Shown: positions 36,337-45,766, numbered from the stretch's first letter. The stretch is DNA of 64,000 bases from Thiohalomonas sp041685045 (GCA_041685045.1 JAWLGP010000001.1:186001-250000); one strand, 5' to 3'. Translations and numbers: made by a program. The notes: generated from the letters alone by a model not told the origin.

Positions 36337-36966
36337 TCACTCCGTCAACTCGTGCTTGATCGCGTAGTGAGTCAGTTCGGCGTTGTTCTTCATCTTCATC
36401 TTTTCGAGGATACGCACCCGATAGGTGCTGATGGTCTTGACCGAAAGGTGCAGTTCCTCGGCGATGTGCGAGACCGTCTTGCCGGAGGCGATCAGGCACA
36501 TGACCTCGTACTCGCGATCCGACAGGCAGGTGTGCGGGGGCTTGTCGGTGACCGCATCCAGCTCGAAGGCCAGGATTTCGGCCACGGCGGGACTGATATA
36601 GCGGCCGCCACGGGACACCCGGTGGATGGCGTCCACCAGTTGTTCCGGGGCGCTCTCCTTGGTCATGTAGCCGGAGGCGCCGGCCCGTAGCGCGCGTACC
36701 GCGTACTGGTCCTCGGGGTACATGCTCAGGATCAGCACCGGCAACCGGGGCCACTCGTTCTTGACCTGCTTGAGCAGGTCGATACCGTTTTTGCCCGGCA
36801 GGGCGATGTCGAGCAGCATCAGGTCGAAACCGGTCGCGCGCAGGGCGTGCAGCGCTTCGGCGGCATCGCCCGCCTCGGTGATGAGGCTGTCCGGGTCATC
36901 TTCCAGCAGCAGCTGGCGCATGCCCGCGCGGACAATGGCGTGATCGTCGACGATCAAGATCTTCAT
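36337..36966 (-). CDS. NarL/LuxR-type response regulator
   Basis: The 209-residue protein has a receiver (VDDHAIVRAG, phospho-acceptor D in LMLLDIALPGKNG, K in GYMTKESAPEQL) and a LuxR helix-turn-helix (LSDREYEVMCLIASGKTVSHIAEELHLSVKTISTYRVRILEKM). It is a DNA-binding regulator that pairs with the overlapping kinase gene (4-nt overlap). Target genes are not evident. Confidence 0.94.
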   Translation of the reverse strand: MKILIVDDHAIVRAGMRQLLLEDDPDSLITEAGDAAEALHALRATGFDLMLLDIALPGKNGIDLLKQVKNEWPRLPVLILSMYPEDQYAVRALRAGASGYMTKESAPEQLVDAIHRVSRGGRYISPAVAEILAFELDAVTDKPPHTCLSDREYEVMCLIASGKTVSHIAEELHLSVKTISTYRVRILEKMKMKNNAELTHYAIKHELTE

Positions 36967-38054
36967 TGCAGGTGCCCCATCTCATGCAGCGGCAACATCA
37001 AGGTGACCATGGTCCCCCCCTCGGGGACAGCCTCGATGTGCAGCTCGCCACCCAGTGCGAGGGTGCGTTCGTGCATCCCGAGAATCCCGTAGGAATCCTG
37101 TTTCTTCAACTGTTCCTGGGCGAGGCCACGCCCGTTGTCGCGGACACTGAGGAAGAACCCCCGCTCGTCGCGGCCGATGGCGGCCTCCACCCGCGAGGCC
37201 CCGGCGTGGCGGGCCACATTGGTCAGGGATTCCTGAAAGATACGGAAAGCCGTGATCGCCAGCGCGGGCGAGAACGCCATTTCGTTCAGTGCCGGCTCGA
37301 TGGCCAGTTCGGTCGCGATCCCGGTCCGCCGCTGGAACTCGGTCAGTTGCCACTCCACCGCCGCCACCAGTCCCAGGTCGTCGATCACGGCAGGGCGCAG
37401 GTCGGTGATGATGCGGCGCATGGAGCGGATGGCGCTGTCGGTCAGCTCGCTCAAGGAGGCCAGCTTGGCGGCGATCGTCCCTTCCGCGTTGCAGCGCCCC
37501 TTCAGCCAGCTGATCTCCATCTTCAAGGCGGTCAGCACGCCGCCGAGTTCGTCGTGGATTTCGCGGGAGAGCGAACGGCGCTCCTCTTCCCGGACCGAAT
37601 CGAGATGCACCGCCAGCTGGCGCAGCCGCTCGCGGGACTCTTCCAGATCGAAACGGGCCTTGCGATGGAGTCGCCGCATCTCTCCGGCCTCCACCGCATG
37701 CTCCACCGCGGGAACGAGTTTGCCCAGCGCGTCCTTCATCACGAAGTCGTGGGCGCCGGCCTTCATCGCCTCGACCGCCAGTTCCTCGCCGATGGTCCCC
37801 GAGACGATGATGAACGGGATGTCGCGCCGGGTGGCGAGTACCAGCGAAAGTGCCTCGGTGGCGGAGAACCGGGGCAGATTGTGGTCGGAGATGATCACGT
37901 CCCAGAACCCGGAAGCGAGCACCCGGCTCATCTCCTCCCGGCTCTCGACCCGGGTGACCTCCGGCTCGTAGCGGTCGCGTAACGTCTCGATGACGAGCAG
38001 GGCGTCGTCATCGGAGTCCTCCACCAGCAATACCCGCAGCGGAGGCCGATGCAT
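36963..38054 (-). CDS. Hybrid sensor kinase, receiver plus HisKA_3
   Basis: The 363-residue protein begins with a receiver domain (LLVEDSDDDALLVIETL, D in VIISDHNLPRFSA, K in HDFVMKDALGK), then a coiled segment and a HisKA_3-type kinase (SREIHDELGGVLTALKMEISWL with phospho-acceptor H; HATPase ALAITAFRIFQESLTNVARHAGA, DNGRGL). No membrane helix, so it is a soluble phosphorelay kinase. It lies between two receiver-containing genes: a possible multistep relay. Confidence 0.92.
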   Translation of the reverse strand: MHRPPLRVLLVEDSDDDALLVIETLRDRYEPEVTRVESREEMSRVLASGFWDVIISDHNLPRFSATEALSLVLATRRDIPFIIVSGTIGEELAVEAMKAGAHDFVMKDALGKLVPAVEHAVEAGEMRRLHRKARFDLEESRERLRQLAVHLDSVREEERRSLSREIHDELGGVLTALKMEISWLKGRCNAEGTIAAKLASLSELTDSAIRSMRRIITDLRPAVIDDLGLVAAVEWQLTEFQRRTGIATELAIEPALNEMAFSPALAITAFRIFQESLTNVARHAGASRVEAAIGRDERGFFLSVRDNGRGLAQEQLKKQDSYGILGMHERTLALGGELHIEAVPEGGTMVTLMLPLHEMGHLQ

Positions 38055-38055
38055 A

Positions 38056-38514
38056 TCAGTATCCCGGCGCGGCGACGCGGTTCAACACCAGCCAATACAG
38101 TCCGAGTTGCTTGGCGGCTTCGAGGAATTCGGCAAAATCCACGGGCTTACGGACGTAACTGTTCGCGCCGAGACGGTAACCCATGACGATGTCGCCCTCC
38201 TCGTTGGAGGAGGTCAGCACCACCACCGGGATGGATTCGGTGCGTCGGTCGTTGCGGATCGCCTTGAGGACGTCGAGGCCGTCCAGCCTGGGCAGCTTGA
38301 GGTCGAGCAGGATGACCTGTGGTTCGATGGCCGGGTCACGATCCGCCCAGGCGCCACGGCAGAACAGATAGTCGAGGGCCTCAACACCGTCGCGGGCGAC
38401 AACCATCTGGTTACTGATCCGCGCCTCTTCGAATGCCGTCTGGGTCAGGAGGACATCATCCGGGTTGTCCTCGACCAGCAAGATCGGTCGTGTAGTCGGC
38501 ATTGGCGGTCCCAT
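38056..38514 (-). CDS. Single-domain Rcp1-like response regulator
   Basis: The 152-residue receiver-only protein has LLVEDNPDDVLLTQTAFEEA, phospho-acceptor D in VILLDLKLPRLDGLDVL, and K in SYVRKPVDFAEFLEAAK. The NPDDV insert and C-terminal LGLYWLVLNRV are typical of Rcp1-type phytochrome-linked relay proteins, although no phytochrome is seen here. It is one base upstream of the hybrid kinase gene. Confidence 0.9.
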   Translation of the reverse strand: MGPPMPTTRPILLVEDNPDDVLLTQTAFEEARISNQMVVARDGVEALDYLFCRGAWADRDPAIEPQVILLDLKLPRLDGLDVLKAIRNDRRTESIPVVVLTSSNEEGDIVMGYRLGANSYVRKPVDFAEFLEAAKQLGLYWLVLNRVAAPGY

Positions 38515-38629
38515 TTGGCAGATTTCCCCCCCTCAAAGAGGGGCGAGACGGACTATACCATTGCCAAGGGGCCTCACGATGTTAGGGTTTCCCCCAACAT
38601 TCCACCTACCAACTACCGTATCCCTTCCT

Positions 38630-40174
38630 TCACCGCAGCGGGTGGATCAGCAGCGATTCGCACTGCATCTGGGGCGGCTTGGGCAGCCCCATGAGGTGCA
38701 GCACCGTGGGGGCTACGTTGCCGAGGCCGCCCGAGGTGGAGAGCCGCCAATCGGTACTGTCGATGAGCAGACACGGGACCGGGTACTCGGTGTGCTGCGT
38801 GTGGGGCGCATCGGTGCCGGGGTCGACCAGCTGATCGCAGTTGCCGTGGTCGGCGGTCAGGATCACCGACCAGTCGGCGGCGACCGCCGCGTCCAGGACG
38901 CGCCCAACCTCCTCATCCAGTACCTCCACCGCCCGGATCACCGCCTCGCGCACGGCGGTGTGCCCCACCATGTCGCCGTTGGCGAAATTCACCACGATGA
39001 AGGCGTACTTGTCCGCCCGCAGCGCCTCGACCACGCAGTCGGCCACTTCGTGAGCGCTCATCTCCGGCTTGAGGTCGTAGGTCGCCACCTGGGGGGAAGG
39101 GATGATCACGTGCTCTTCGCCTGAAACCGGCTCGGAGCGTCCGCCGTTGAAGAAGTAGGTGACGTGGGCTGCCTTTTCAGTCTCGGCACAGTGCAGTTGC
39201 CGCAGGCCGGCCTTGCTGATCACCTGGCTCAACGTGGTCCCCGGGCGGTCCGGCGTAAAGGCATACGGCAGCCCGAACCACTTGTCGTACTCCATCATGC
39301 AGGTGACCGTGATCGGGGCGTAATCGGGACGGGCAAAGCCGTCGCAGTCGGACATCGCGAGGGCAGCGACGATCTGGCGCGGCCGGTCCTTGCGAAAGTT
39401 GAAGCTGAGGGCGCGGTCTCCGGGGGCGATCGGCTCGAAGCCGGGCAATACCGCCGGTTGGATGAACTCGTCGGTCTGACCGTCCACATAGGCCTGTTCG
39501 ATGGCCTCGCGTGAGCTGGGCGCACGGCGCCCTTCACCCCGCACCATGGCCCGCCAGGCACGCTCGGTCCGGTCCCAACGCTTATCGCGGTCCATGCTCC
39601 AATAGCGCCCCGAAACGGTGGCGATGGCGCCGCCCGCCTTGGCCAGCGCGGCCTCCACGTCGGCGACACAGCCCAGGGCCGACTTGGGCGGGGTGTCGCG
39701 GCCGTCGGTGATCATGTGCAGCAGCGGGCGGGCGCCCCGCCGCTGGCACAACTCGATCAGTGCCAGCAGGTGGCGCACATGGCTGTGTACACCGCCGACC
39801 GAAACCAGGCCAAACAGATGCAGCGGCCGCCCTGCCGCCGCCGCGGCATCCGCGGCCTCGATCAGGGCCGGGTTGTCGAAAAAGCTGCCGTTGGCGATGG
39901 CATCGTCGATGAGTACCAGGTCCTGGCGGACGATGGTGCCGCACCCGAGCGTGGAGTGCCCCACCTCGGAGTTGCCCATCTGCCCGTCCGGCAGTCCGAC
40001 CGCGTGGCCGGAGGCCTGGATCACGGTATGGGGATAACGCGAGAAGTAGGCATCCAGGCGCGGCGTATCGGCCTCGGCGACGGCGTTGTTGACCTTGCTC
40101 GGATTGACACCGACGCCGTCGAGGATGAGCAGCAGAACCGGCCGTCTCGGCGCACCATGTCCGTCATCCATCAT
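38630..40174 (-). CDS. gpmI: Phosphoglycerate mutase, 2,3-bisphosphoglycerate-independent
   Basis: The 514-residue metalloenzyme has LILDGVGVNPSKVNNAVAEA, the phosphoserine region GQMGNSEVGHSTLGCGTIV, NFRKDRPRQIV, FVIVNFANGDMVGHT and ILTADHGNCDQLVD, matching Mn-dependent GpmI. It interconverts 3- and 2-phosphoglycerate in glycolysis and gluconeogenesis. It stands alone, flanked by hairpin repeats. Confidence 0.97.
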   Translation of the reverse strand: MMDDGHGAPRRPVLLLILDGVGVNPSKVNNAVAEADTPRLDAYFSRYPHTVIQASGHAVGLPDGQMGNSEVGHSTLGCGTIVRQDLVLIDDAIANGSFFDNPALIEAADAAAAAGRPLHLFGLVSVGGVHSHVRHLLALIELCQRRGARPLLHMITDGRDTPPKSALGCVADVEAALAKAGGAIATVSGRYWSMDRDKRWDRTERAWRAMVRGEGRRAPSSREAIEQAYVDGQTDEFIQPAVLPGFEPIAPGDRALSFNFRKDRPRQIVAALAMSDCDGFARPDYAPITVTCMMEYDKWFGLPYAFTPDRPGTTLSQVISKAGLRQLHCAETEKAAHVTYFFNGGRSEPVSGEEHVIIPSPQVATYDLKPEMSAHEVADCVVEALRADKYAFIVVNFANGDMVGHTAVREAVIRAVEVLDEEVGRVLDAAVAADWSVILTADHGNCDQLVDPGTDAPHTQHTEYPVPCLLIDSTDWRLSTSGGLGNVAPTVLHLMGLPKPPQMQCESLLIHPLR

Positions 40175-40296
40175 GACGCATCACCTCCGCTGGAAGTCGA
40201 AGCGACCCTTTCGGGTGCACGGGAACGAAAAGGGGGCCGGCAATGCCGGGGCACCCCATGACGCAATAGACCGCCCACTGAGGGGCGGTGCGGAAC
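40175..40296. other. Short spacer with a stem-forming CCGGCAATGCCGG sequence
   Basis: CCGGCAATGCCGGGG near 40232-40246 can form a short hairpin at the boundary of the minus-strand FixH-like gene. No gene seen. Confidence 0.3.
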
Positions 40297-40794
40297 TCAC
40301 GGCCGCACCGTTTCGAACCGAAACGGCACCGCCACCATGCCGCGCTCGGTGGTGGCGTAGACGGTGGCCTGCCAGCTCATGCGGTCGCGGGTACAGACCG
40401 GCAGCACCCCCGGACCGGAAAAGCGGCCCTCGCCGCGGTGCTTCAGGACGAAGCGGTTGAATCCCATGTTCATGTCGATGCCGGCGAAATCCACCTCCAC
40501 CCGGGTCGCCTCCAGTCCCTGCACGTCCACCTCCAGTGCCAAACGCTCCATCACGGGGATCGGCAGCGGCGTGATCGCCAGCCCGACCGTGCCCCCTCCC
40601 GGCAGCGTAGAGCGACAGGCCTTGACCGCCAAGTCGCAGTCGGCGACGGCAACGGCAACGGCGGGTTCCGGATGCAGGGGTGGCGCGTACCGAACAGCCA
40701 GCCCGACAGCACCGAACAACAACACAACGAGCGCACCCCAGACTACAGACCGAAAGCCGGCGGGACGGTTCAGCCCGGTTACAACATCGTTCAT
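40297..40794 (-). CDS. Membrane-anchored hypothetical, FixH-like
   Basis: The 165-residue protein has an N-terminal helix (SVVWGALVVLLFGAVGLAVRY) and an extracytoplasmic domain with DCDLAVKACRSTLPGGG and VLPVCTRDRMSWQATVYATTERG, including three cysteines. The beta-rich pattern with a Cys pair recalls FixH/YtkA-type periplasmic copper-related domains but recognition is weak. Its start overlaps the GGDEF gene end by 4 nt, coupling the two. Confidence 0.55.
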   Translation of the reverse strand: MNDVVTGLNRPAGFRSVVWGALVVLLFGAVGLAVRYAPPLHPEPAVAVAVADCDLAVKACRSTLPGGGTVGLAITPLPIPVMERLALEVDVQGLEATRVEVDFAGIDMNMGFNRFVLKHRGEGRFSGPGVLPVCTRDRMSWQATVYATTERGMVAVPFRFETVRP

Positions 40795-42332
40795 GGGGTG
40801 GTCTCGAGGGGGGGGTCGACACAGCAGCGGTTGCGACCGTCGGCCTTGGCGCGGTAGAGCGCTTCGTCGGCGCGCCGGAACACCTCTTCGGGGTCATCAC
40901 CTTCGCCAAAGTGCGCGAGTCCGCAGGAGACGGTGATCGCAACCGGATTGCCGCGGTAATGAAACTCGCACGCTTCGATGCTGCCGCGCAGCTTCTCCAC
41001 CGCGCGGAGCGCGCCGTCGATTTCGGTATCGGGCAGGAGCATGACGAACTCTTCGCCGCCGTAGCGGGCCACCGTGTCCGTGGCGCGGATGTGCCCCTTC
41101 AACATCTTGGCCACCACCCGCAGCACCTTGTCACCGGCCTGGTGTCCGTAGCGGTCGTTGATGCGTTTGAAGCGGTCCACGTCCCACACGGCGAGACACA
41201 AGGGCGTGCCGTAGCGGCGCCATCGTGCGAATTCAAGGGCGATCCGCTCGTCGTAGGCGAGTCGATTGGGGATTCCGGTCAAGGGGTCGACCAGCGCCTG
41301 GCTGCGCTGAGAGCGCACCCGCTCCTGCAAGCGGCCGACCTCGACCTCCATGTCCTTGAGCCGCCCGGAGAGCACTTCGACCTCTCGCTCGGCGAGCTGC
41401 AGGCGTTGCGCCTCCGCTGAACGGAACCGCGTCAACTGCTGGCGGATGGTATTCAGGTGGTGATGGACCAGCTCCTGGGCGGCGCGCAAATCGACTGCAC
41501 TATTGATGGAGTTTTCGATATCCTGCACCTCCGCATGCATCGCGTCGTCCAGTCGGACCCCGTCATCGTACGACTCACGACGCTGCTCGACGTTGCTGCG
41601 AAGCGTCTGATCCAGCTCCTTCAGCCCGGCCGTCGTCTGCCGCAGAAAGGCTTCGAGGTCGCGCTTCTCCTCGAGGGCGCGACCGCGCATCTCACGGACA
41701 ACGGCGGCGATGGCCGCCAGCACGGCCTCGAGCTCCTGCGGAGCAAGCCCGGCGGCCAACCGCGACTTGATCGCGTCGACCCGCGACACCAGCTCCCTGG
41801 GCACTTCGAGCCGCTCGGTCAGACGCAGCAGCACCTCATGGGTGGGCAGTTCCTCCGGCGCCGGAGTCTCCCCCAGCAGTTCAGGGAGCGATGCGCGCAA
41901 ATGCTCGGCGAGCCGGTCAACCTTTTCGACCGGGTCGACATCATCGCGGTCGAGCCACGTGCACAGCGCGCGCCACTTCGGGCCTGCCAGCGGCAACGCC
42001 TCCGCCAGACGGCACAGCAGCGCGGCCGGTCCGGGCGGCGGCGGTACCTCGTCGAGGCGGCGGATGGCCTCCGAAAGCGCATGGATGACCGCTTCGAGGC
42101 GGTCGGCATCGAGGTTGCCCCGGAGTTCGCTACGCAGGTCGGCGAGCTGGCTGGCGACAGCCGATGAACTGTCATCCGCGATCAGCAGCAGGCGGGAAAT
42201 ACCCAGGCGCAGGATACTGCCGACCCGCTGCAATCGCTGCTCGTCCCGTTCGAGCTTTTCCAGCCGGGCCAAAGCGTCGCGATACCGACGGTTCAGCGCA
42301 TCGCCGGTGGGGTCGGTCTTGTAGCGTTCCAT
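40791..42332 (-). CDS. Diguanylate cyclase with long coiled N-terminal region
   Basis: ATG 42332 gives 513 residues. The N-terminal 330 residues are helical, with repeated acidic coiled-coil stretches (RDALARLEKLERDEQRLQ; ALEEKRDLEAFLRQTTAGLKELDQTLRSN; LAEREVEVLSGRLKDMEVEVG). The C-terminal GGDEF domain is complete: DPLTGIPNRLAYDERI, active site YGGEEF and an inhibitory RxxD (RATD) five residues before it. It makes c-di-GMP. There is no membrane segment, so it is cytoplasmic. Confidence 0.94.
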   Translation of the reverse strand: MERYKTDPTGDALNRRYRDALARLEKLERDEQRLQRVGSILRLGISRLLLIADDSSSAVASQLADLRSELRGNLDADRLEAVIHALSEAIRRLDEVPPPPGPAALLCRLAEALPLAGPKWRALCTWLDRDDVDPVEKVDRLAEHLRASLPELLGETPAPEELPTHEVLLRLTERLEVPRELVSRVDAIKSRLAAGLAPQELEAVLAAIAAVVREMRGRALEEKRDLEAFLRQTTAGLKELDQTLRSNVEQRRESYDDGVRLDDAMHAEVQDIENSINSAVDLRAAQELVHHHLNTIRQQLTRFRSAEAQRLQLAEREVEVLSGRLKDMEVEVGRLQERVRSQRSQALVDPLTGIPNRLAYDERIALEFARWRRYGTPLCLAVWDVDRFKRINDRYGHQAGDKVLRVVAKMLKGHIRATDTVARYGGEEFVMLLPDTEIDGALRAVEKLRGSIEACEFHYRGNPVAITVSCGLAHFGEGDDPEEVFRRADEALYRAKADGRNRCCVDPPLETTP

Positions 42333-42373
42333 AGGTGGAGTAGAGGCTCCCTCGGGTCGGCGGCAGTGTAGCA

Positions 42374-43180
42374 CTAAGCCGACAGCCGGATCCCGACCGG
42401 CAGGTTAACCTCCATGGCGATGGGCAGGTGATCGGAGAAACTGTGATTCAGTACACGGCAGCGTGTCACCTCGATCCCGGGGGTCACCAGGATATGGTCG
42501 ATGCTGCGATTGGGGCGCCAACTGGGGAAGGTGTGCAGCACCTCCGTCGGCTCGCGCAGGGTGGTGTTACGGAACAACCGCGCCATCTCCGGGCTGTCGG
42601 GCGCGGTGTTCATATCGCCCATGACGATGACGTGTTCGTAGGCGGCCACCACCTCGCACAGGTAGTCGATCTGTCGTTGCCGGGCGCGCCGCCCGAGGGC
42701 GAGGTGAATCAGCAGCACCACCAGTGAGTGGTCGGCGGGGCCGAAGCGCGCCATCAATCCGCCGCGGCCCGGGATGAGCCCCGGCAGCTTGTGCTCCTCC
42801 ACCACGGCCGGGTGAAAACGGCTTAGCAGACCGTTGCCGTGCTGGGCGAGGGGACCGAGGTCGCGGTTCAGCTGATGGTGCCAGAACGGAAAGCCGGCCC
42901 GGTCGGCGAGATAGGCGGTCAGATCGACCCAGCCGGTGCGGTGGGAGCCGGCATCCAGCTCCTGCAAAGCGACGATGTCGTACTCGTGCAGGACCCGCGC
43001 GATAAGGTCCAGGGTGTCGAAGCGCTGGGCGGCGGGCAGCACGTGGCGCCAACTGCGGGTGACATAGTGGTGCGGGCGGACACTGGCGATCCCCACCTGC
43101 ACGTTGTAGCTCAACAGCCGCAGCTTCTGGCCTACGGGAGGTGAGGCGACAGCAGCCGTCGGCTTTTCCGCGACACTCAT
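42374..43180 (-). CDS. Endonuclease/exonuclease/phosphatase family protein
   Basis: From ATG 43180 (MSVAEKPTAAVASP; an alternative ATG 43192 adds four residues), the protein has the EEP fold: LRLLSYNVQVG, VALQELDAGSHRTG, HGNGLLSR, VIVMGDMNTAPDS and SIDHILVTPG with the catalytic SFSDHLPIAMEV. These are Mg-dependent phosphodiesterases or nucleases. Substrate unknown. It overlaps the end of the acetolactate synthase-like gene. Confidence 0.88.
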   Translation of the reverse strand: MSVAEKPTAAVASPPVGQKLRLLSYNVQVGIASVRPHHYVTRSWRHVLPAAQRFDTLDLIARVLHEYDIVALQELDAGSHRTGWVDLTAYLADRAGFPFWHHQLNRDLGPLAQHGNGLLSRFHPAVVEEHKLPGLIPGRGGLMARFGPADHSLVVLLIHLALGRRARQRQIDYLCEVVAAYEHVIVMGDMNTAPDSPEMARLFRNTTLREPTEVLHTFPSWRPNRSIDHILVTPGIEVTRCRVLNHSFSDHLPIAMEVNLPVGIRLSA

Positions 43181-44817
43181 CAGGCAGGACACACCATTTC
43201 ACCCAACTTCTGGGTCAGTTTCAGATTTTCCCGATAGTCGACCGGGCAGTCGATGATGCTCACCGCCTCATCCGCCAGCGCCTTCTGCAAGGTCGGCAGT
43301 AGGTCGGCCGCCCGCTCGATGCGATAGCCGCGCGCACCGAAGGACTCGGCGAAACCGATGAAGTCCGGATTGTTGAAATCGACATGAGACGGCCGCCCGA
43401 AACGATTGAGCTGTTTCCATTTGATGAGACCGTAGCCGTCATCGTTCCAGATCAGGATCACCAGCGGCAGTTTCAGGCGCACCGCGGTCTCGATCTCCTG
43501 GGCATTCATCAGAAATCCGGCGTCCCCGGTTACTGCCACCACCTTGCGTTCAGGGCGGGCCAGCTTGGCCGCGATGGCACCGGGCACGGCGATCCCCATG
43601 GCGGCAAAACCGTTGGAGATGATACAGGTGTTGGGATGCTCGCAGCGGAACATGCGGGCCATCCACATCTTGTGGGCACCGACGTCGCATACCACGATGT
43701 CATCCAGGTCCATGGCGGTACGCAGGTCCCAGATGATTTTCTGCGGCTTGATCGGAAATTCGTCATCGGCCTTGCAGGCGTCCATCTCGGCCACCAGCGC
43801 CTCGCGCAGGCGGCTCATCTTGTGCCCCTGGCTCGGCGTGGCGAGGGCGCCGATGCGGATCAGGGCGTGCTTGATGTCTCCCACCACCCCGACCTCCACC
43901 GGGTAATGGGCGTCCACCTCCGCCGGCACGGTGTCGATATGGATGATGATGCGGTCGCGGGAAGGGTGCCACAGGTCGGGATGGTACTCGACCAGATCGT
44001 AACCGACGCAGATGATCACGTCGGCCTTGTCGAAACCGCAGGAGACGTAGTCCCGCGCCTGCAGACCGACGCTGCCCAAGGCGTGGGGATTGCGGGCAAA
44101 CGGCACCACCCCCTTGGCCATGAAGGTATTGGCCACCGGGATGTTGAGGCGTTCGGAGAAATCGGCCAGCTGCTGCCACGCCTTGGCCCGAACCACGCCG
44201 TTGCCGGCCAGGATAATCGGCTCGCGGGCGTCGGAGATGAGCTGCGCCGCCCGTTCAACGCGATCGGCGGCCGGTTCCGGGAGCGGCGGGTTTTTCACCT
44301 TGAGCGGCTCCTGCGTCACCGGCATTTCGGCGATATTCTCCGGAAACTCGATGAAGGCGGCGCCGGTCTTTTCCGTCTGCGCCAGCTTGAAGGCCTTGCG
44401 CACCACCTCCGGGACGACATCCGGCGCAACGATGCGGGTCGAGTACTTGGTGACCGAGGTGAACATCTGCGCGAGGTCGAGGACCTGGTGCGACTCCTTG
44501 TGCAGGCGGGTCGTGCCCGCCTGCCCCGCGATCGCCACGAGCGGGGCGTGGTCCATGTTGGCGTCGGCGACACCGGTGATCAAATTGGTGGCCCCCGGGC
44601 CGAGGGTCGACAGGCAGACACCGGCCCGCCCGGTCAGTCGGCCGTAGACATCGGCCATGAAAGCGGCCCCCTGCTCGTGGCGGACCGTGACGAACCGGAT
44701 CCGCCCGGAGTCGAGCAGGGCATCCATCAGGTCGAGGTTCTCCTCACCGGGGATGCCGAAGACGTACTCAATCCCTTCGTTTTCGAGGCACTTGACGAAC
44801 AGCTCGGCCGCCTTCAT
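43180..44817 (-). CDS. Acetolactate synthase-like ThDP enzyme, large subunit
   Basis: The 545-residue protein has the three ThDP-fold parts. Key sites: catalytic Glu in VRHEQGAAFMADVYGR, GPGATNLITGVADANMDHAPLVAIAGQ, and C-terminal GDAGFLMNAQEIETAV-LKLPLVILIWNDDGYGLIKWKQ for ThDP/Mg binding. It resembles acetolactate synthase; no small regulatory subunit gene lies beside it, so the catabolic AlsS or an ALS-like oxidase type cannot be excluded. Confidence 0.85.
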   Translation of the reverse strand: MKAAELFVKCLENEGIEYVFGIPGEENLDLMDALLDSGRIRFVTVRHEQGAAFMADVYGRLTGRAGVCLSTLGPGATNLITGVADANMDHAPLVAIAGQAGTTRLHKESHQVLDLAQMFTSVTKYSTRIVAPDVVPEVVRKAFKLAQTEKTGAAFIEFPENIAEMPVTQEPLKVKNPPLPEPAADRVERAAQLISDAREPIILAGNGVVRAKAWQQLADFSERLNIPVANTFMAKGVVPFARNPHALGSVGLQARDYVSCGFDKADVIICVGYDLVEYHPDLWHPSRDRIIIHIDTVPAEVDAHYPVEVGVVGDIKHALIRIGALATPSQGHKMSRLREALVAEMDACKADDEFPIKPQKIIWDLRTAMDLDDIVVCDVGAHKMWMARMFRCEHPNTCIISNGFAAMGIAVPGAIAAKLARPERKVVAVTGDAGFLMNAQEIETAVRLKLPLVILIWNDDGYGLIKWKQLNRFGRPSHVDFNNPDFIGFAESFGARGYRIERAADLLPTLQKALADEAVSIIDCPVDYRENLKLTQKLGEMVCPA

Positions 44818-44828
44818 CGGTCCCTCCG

Positions 44829-45479
44829 TTAGGGCGCGTTACCCTCATGAATCTGGTGGGCGATATTGCGGGTGATCGCCAGCAGGTTCTTGTAGGTCAC
44901 CGCCATCCCCGGCACGATGCGGTAGCGGCCGGCCACGATCAGTGAGGGCACCCCATTGATGCCGGAGCGGCGGGTGAGATCGCGGGAACGGTTCAACTTG
45001 GCCTCGACTGCAAAGGAGTCGAAGGTGTTGTCGAAGGCCTCGGCACTGACCCCGTGCTGCGCGAAAAAGGCCTTCAGCTCGTCGCGGGTGCGAAGGCGCT
45101 GTTTGGCTTCATGGATGGCGTGGAACAGGGCCGGGTGCAGGGTGTCGAGGACATCGAGCAGTTCGGCGGTATAGAACGCGCGGGCGTGGAGTTCCCAGGC
45201 CGGGTTGTTGAACACCGCCGGCACCCGTACGAATTCCACGTAATCCGGCTTTTCCTTGAGCCAACCCTGCACGTAGGGCTCGAACTGGAAGCAGTGTCCA
45301 CAGCCGTACCAGAACAGCTCCATCACCTCGACCTTGTCGCCGCCGGCCGAGGGCAGCGGCGGCACTACCCGGTCGTAATCGATGCCGACCGTGAATTCTT
45401 CCTCGACCGCGTCCTGTTGCGCGAACGCAAAGGGGGTGAGGACGACCATAAACAGCAACCCCAGGATTCTCAGGCTCAT
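44829..45479 (-). CDS. dsbA: Thiol:disulfide interchange protein DsbA, CGHC active site
   Basis: ATG 45479 gives 216 residues with signal peptide (LGLLFMVVLTPFAFA). The oxidoreductase has MELFWYGCGHCFQFEPYVQ and a cis-Pro loop (GVPSLIVAG). The usual DsbA motif is CPHC; here it is CGHC, as in PDI, which should change redox potential. It introduces periplasmic disulfides. It follows the acetolactate synthase-like gene in reading direction without overlap. Confidence 0.9.
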   Translation of the reverse strand: MSLRILGLLFMVVLTPFAFAQQDAVEEEFTVGIDYDRVVPPLPSAGGDKVEVMELFWYGCGHCFQFEPYVQGWLKEKPDYVEFVRVPAVFNNPAWELHARAFYTAELLDVLDTLHPALFHAIHEAKQRLRTRDELKAFFAQHGVSAEAFDNTFDSFAVEAKLNRSRDLTRRSGINGVPSLIVAGRYRIVPGMAVTYKNLLAITRNIAHQIHEGNAP

Positions 45480-45592
45480 CACTCCTCCAGCAGTGTCATT
45501 TTCTTGGTTTACCCACACTATACTGCACCCATCGTTCGGCCACCTACCACCTCAGGGCGAGCGCGTACTAACGTGCCCCGTGAGCCAAACGC

Positions 45593-45690
45593 GTTGTAAG
45601 TGCTTGAAACAAGGTGCGCTGTGAATACATCCCTGGACGCTCGACGGCCGCATAACTGCGGCCGACGACCTTGTTTCAAGCACTTACAAC
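45593..45690. repeat. 98-bp inverted-repeat element with perfect 23-bp arms
   Basis: GTTGTAAGTGCTTGAAACAA (GGT) at 45593-45615 is exactly complementary to ACC TTGTTTCAAGCACTTACAA (C) at 45668-45690. The 52-nt interior has its own perfect hairpin GGCCGCA-TAAC-TGCGGCC (45646-45663). The compact, fully symmetric structure suggests a MITE or a repeated RNA hairpin; no transposase adjoins it. Confidence 0.85.
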
Positions 45691-45766
45691 GAGCCAATGT
45701 GAGTGCGCGTTTACCCTGCCTACCACCTATCGGACGCTTTTCGCTTCATGGGCAGTGCTCTATGCT

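Noticed and set aside
43384..44832. 482-codon plus-strand frame
   Set aside because: Antisense of the acetolactate synthase-like gene with His/Asp/Arg-rich nonsense.
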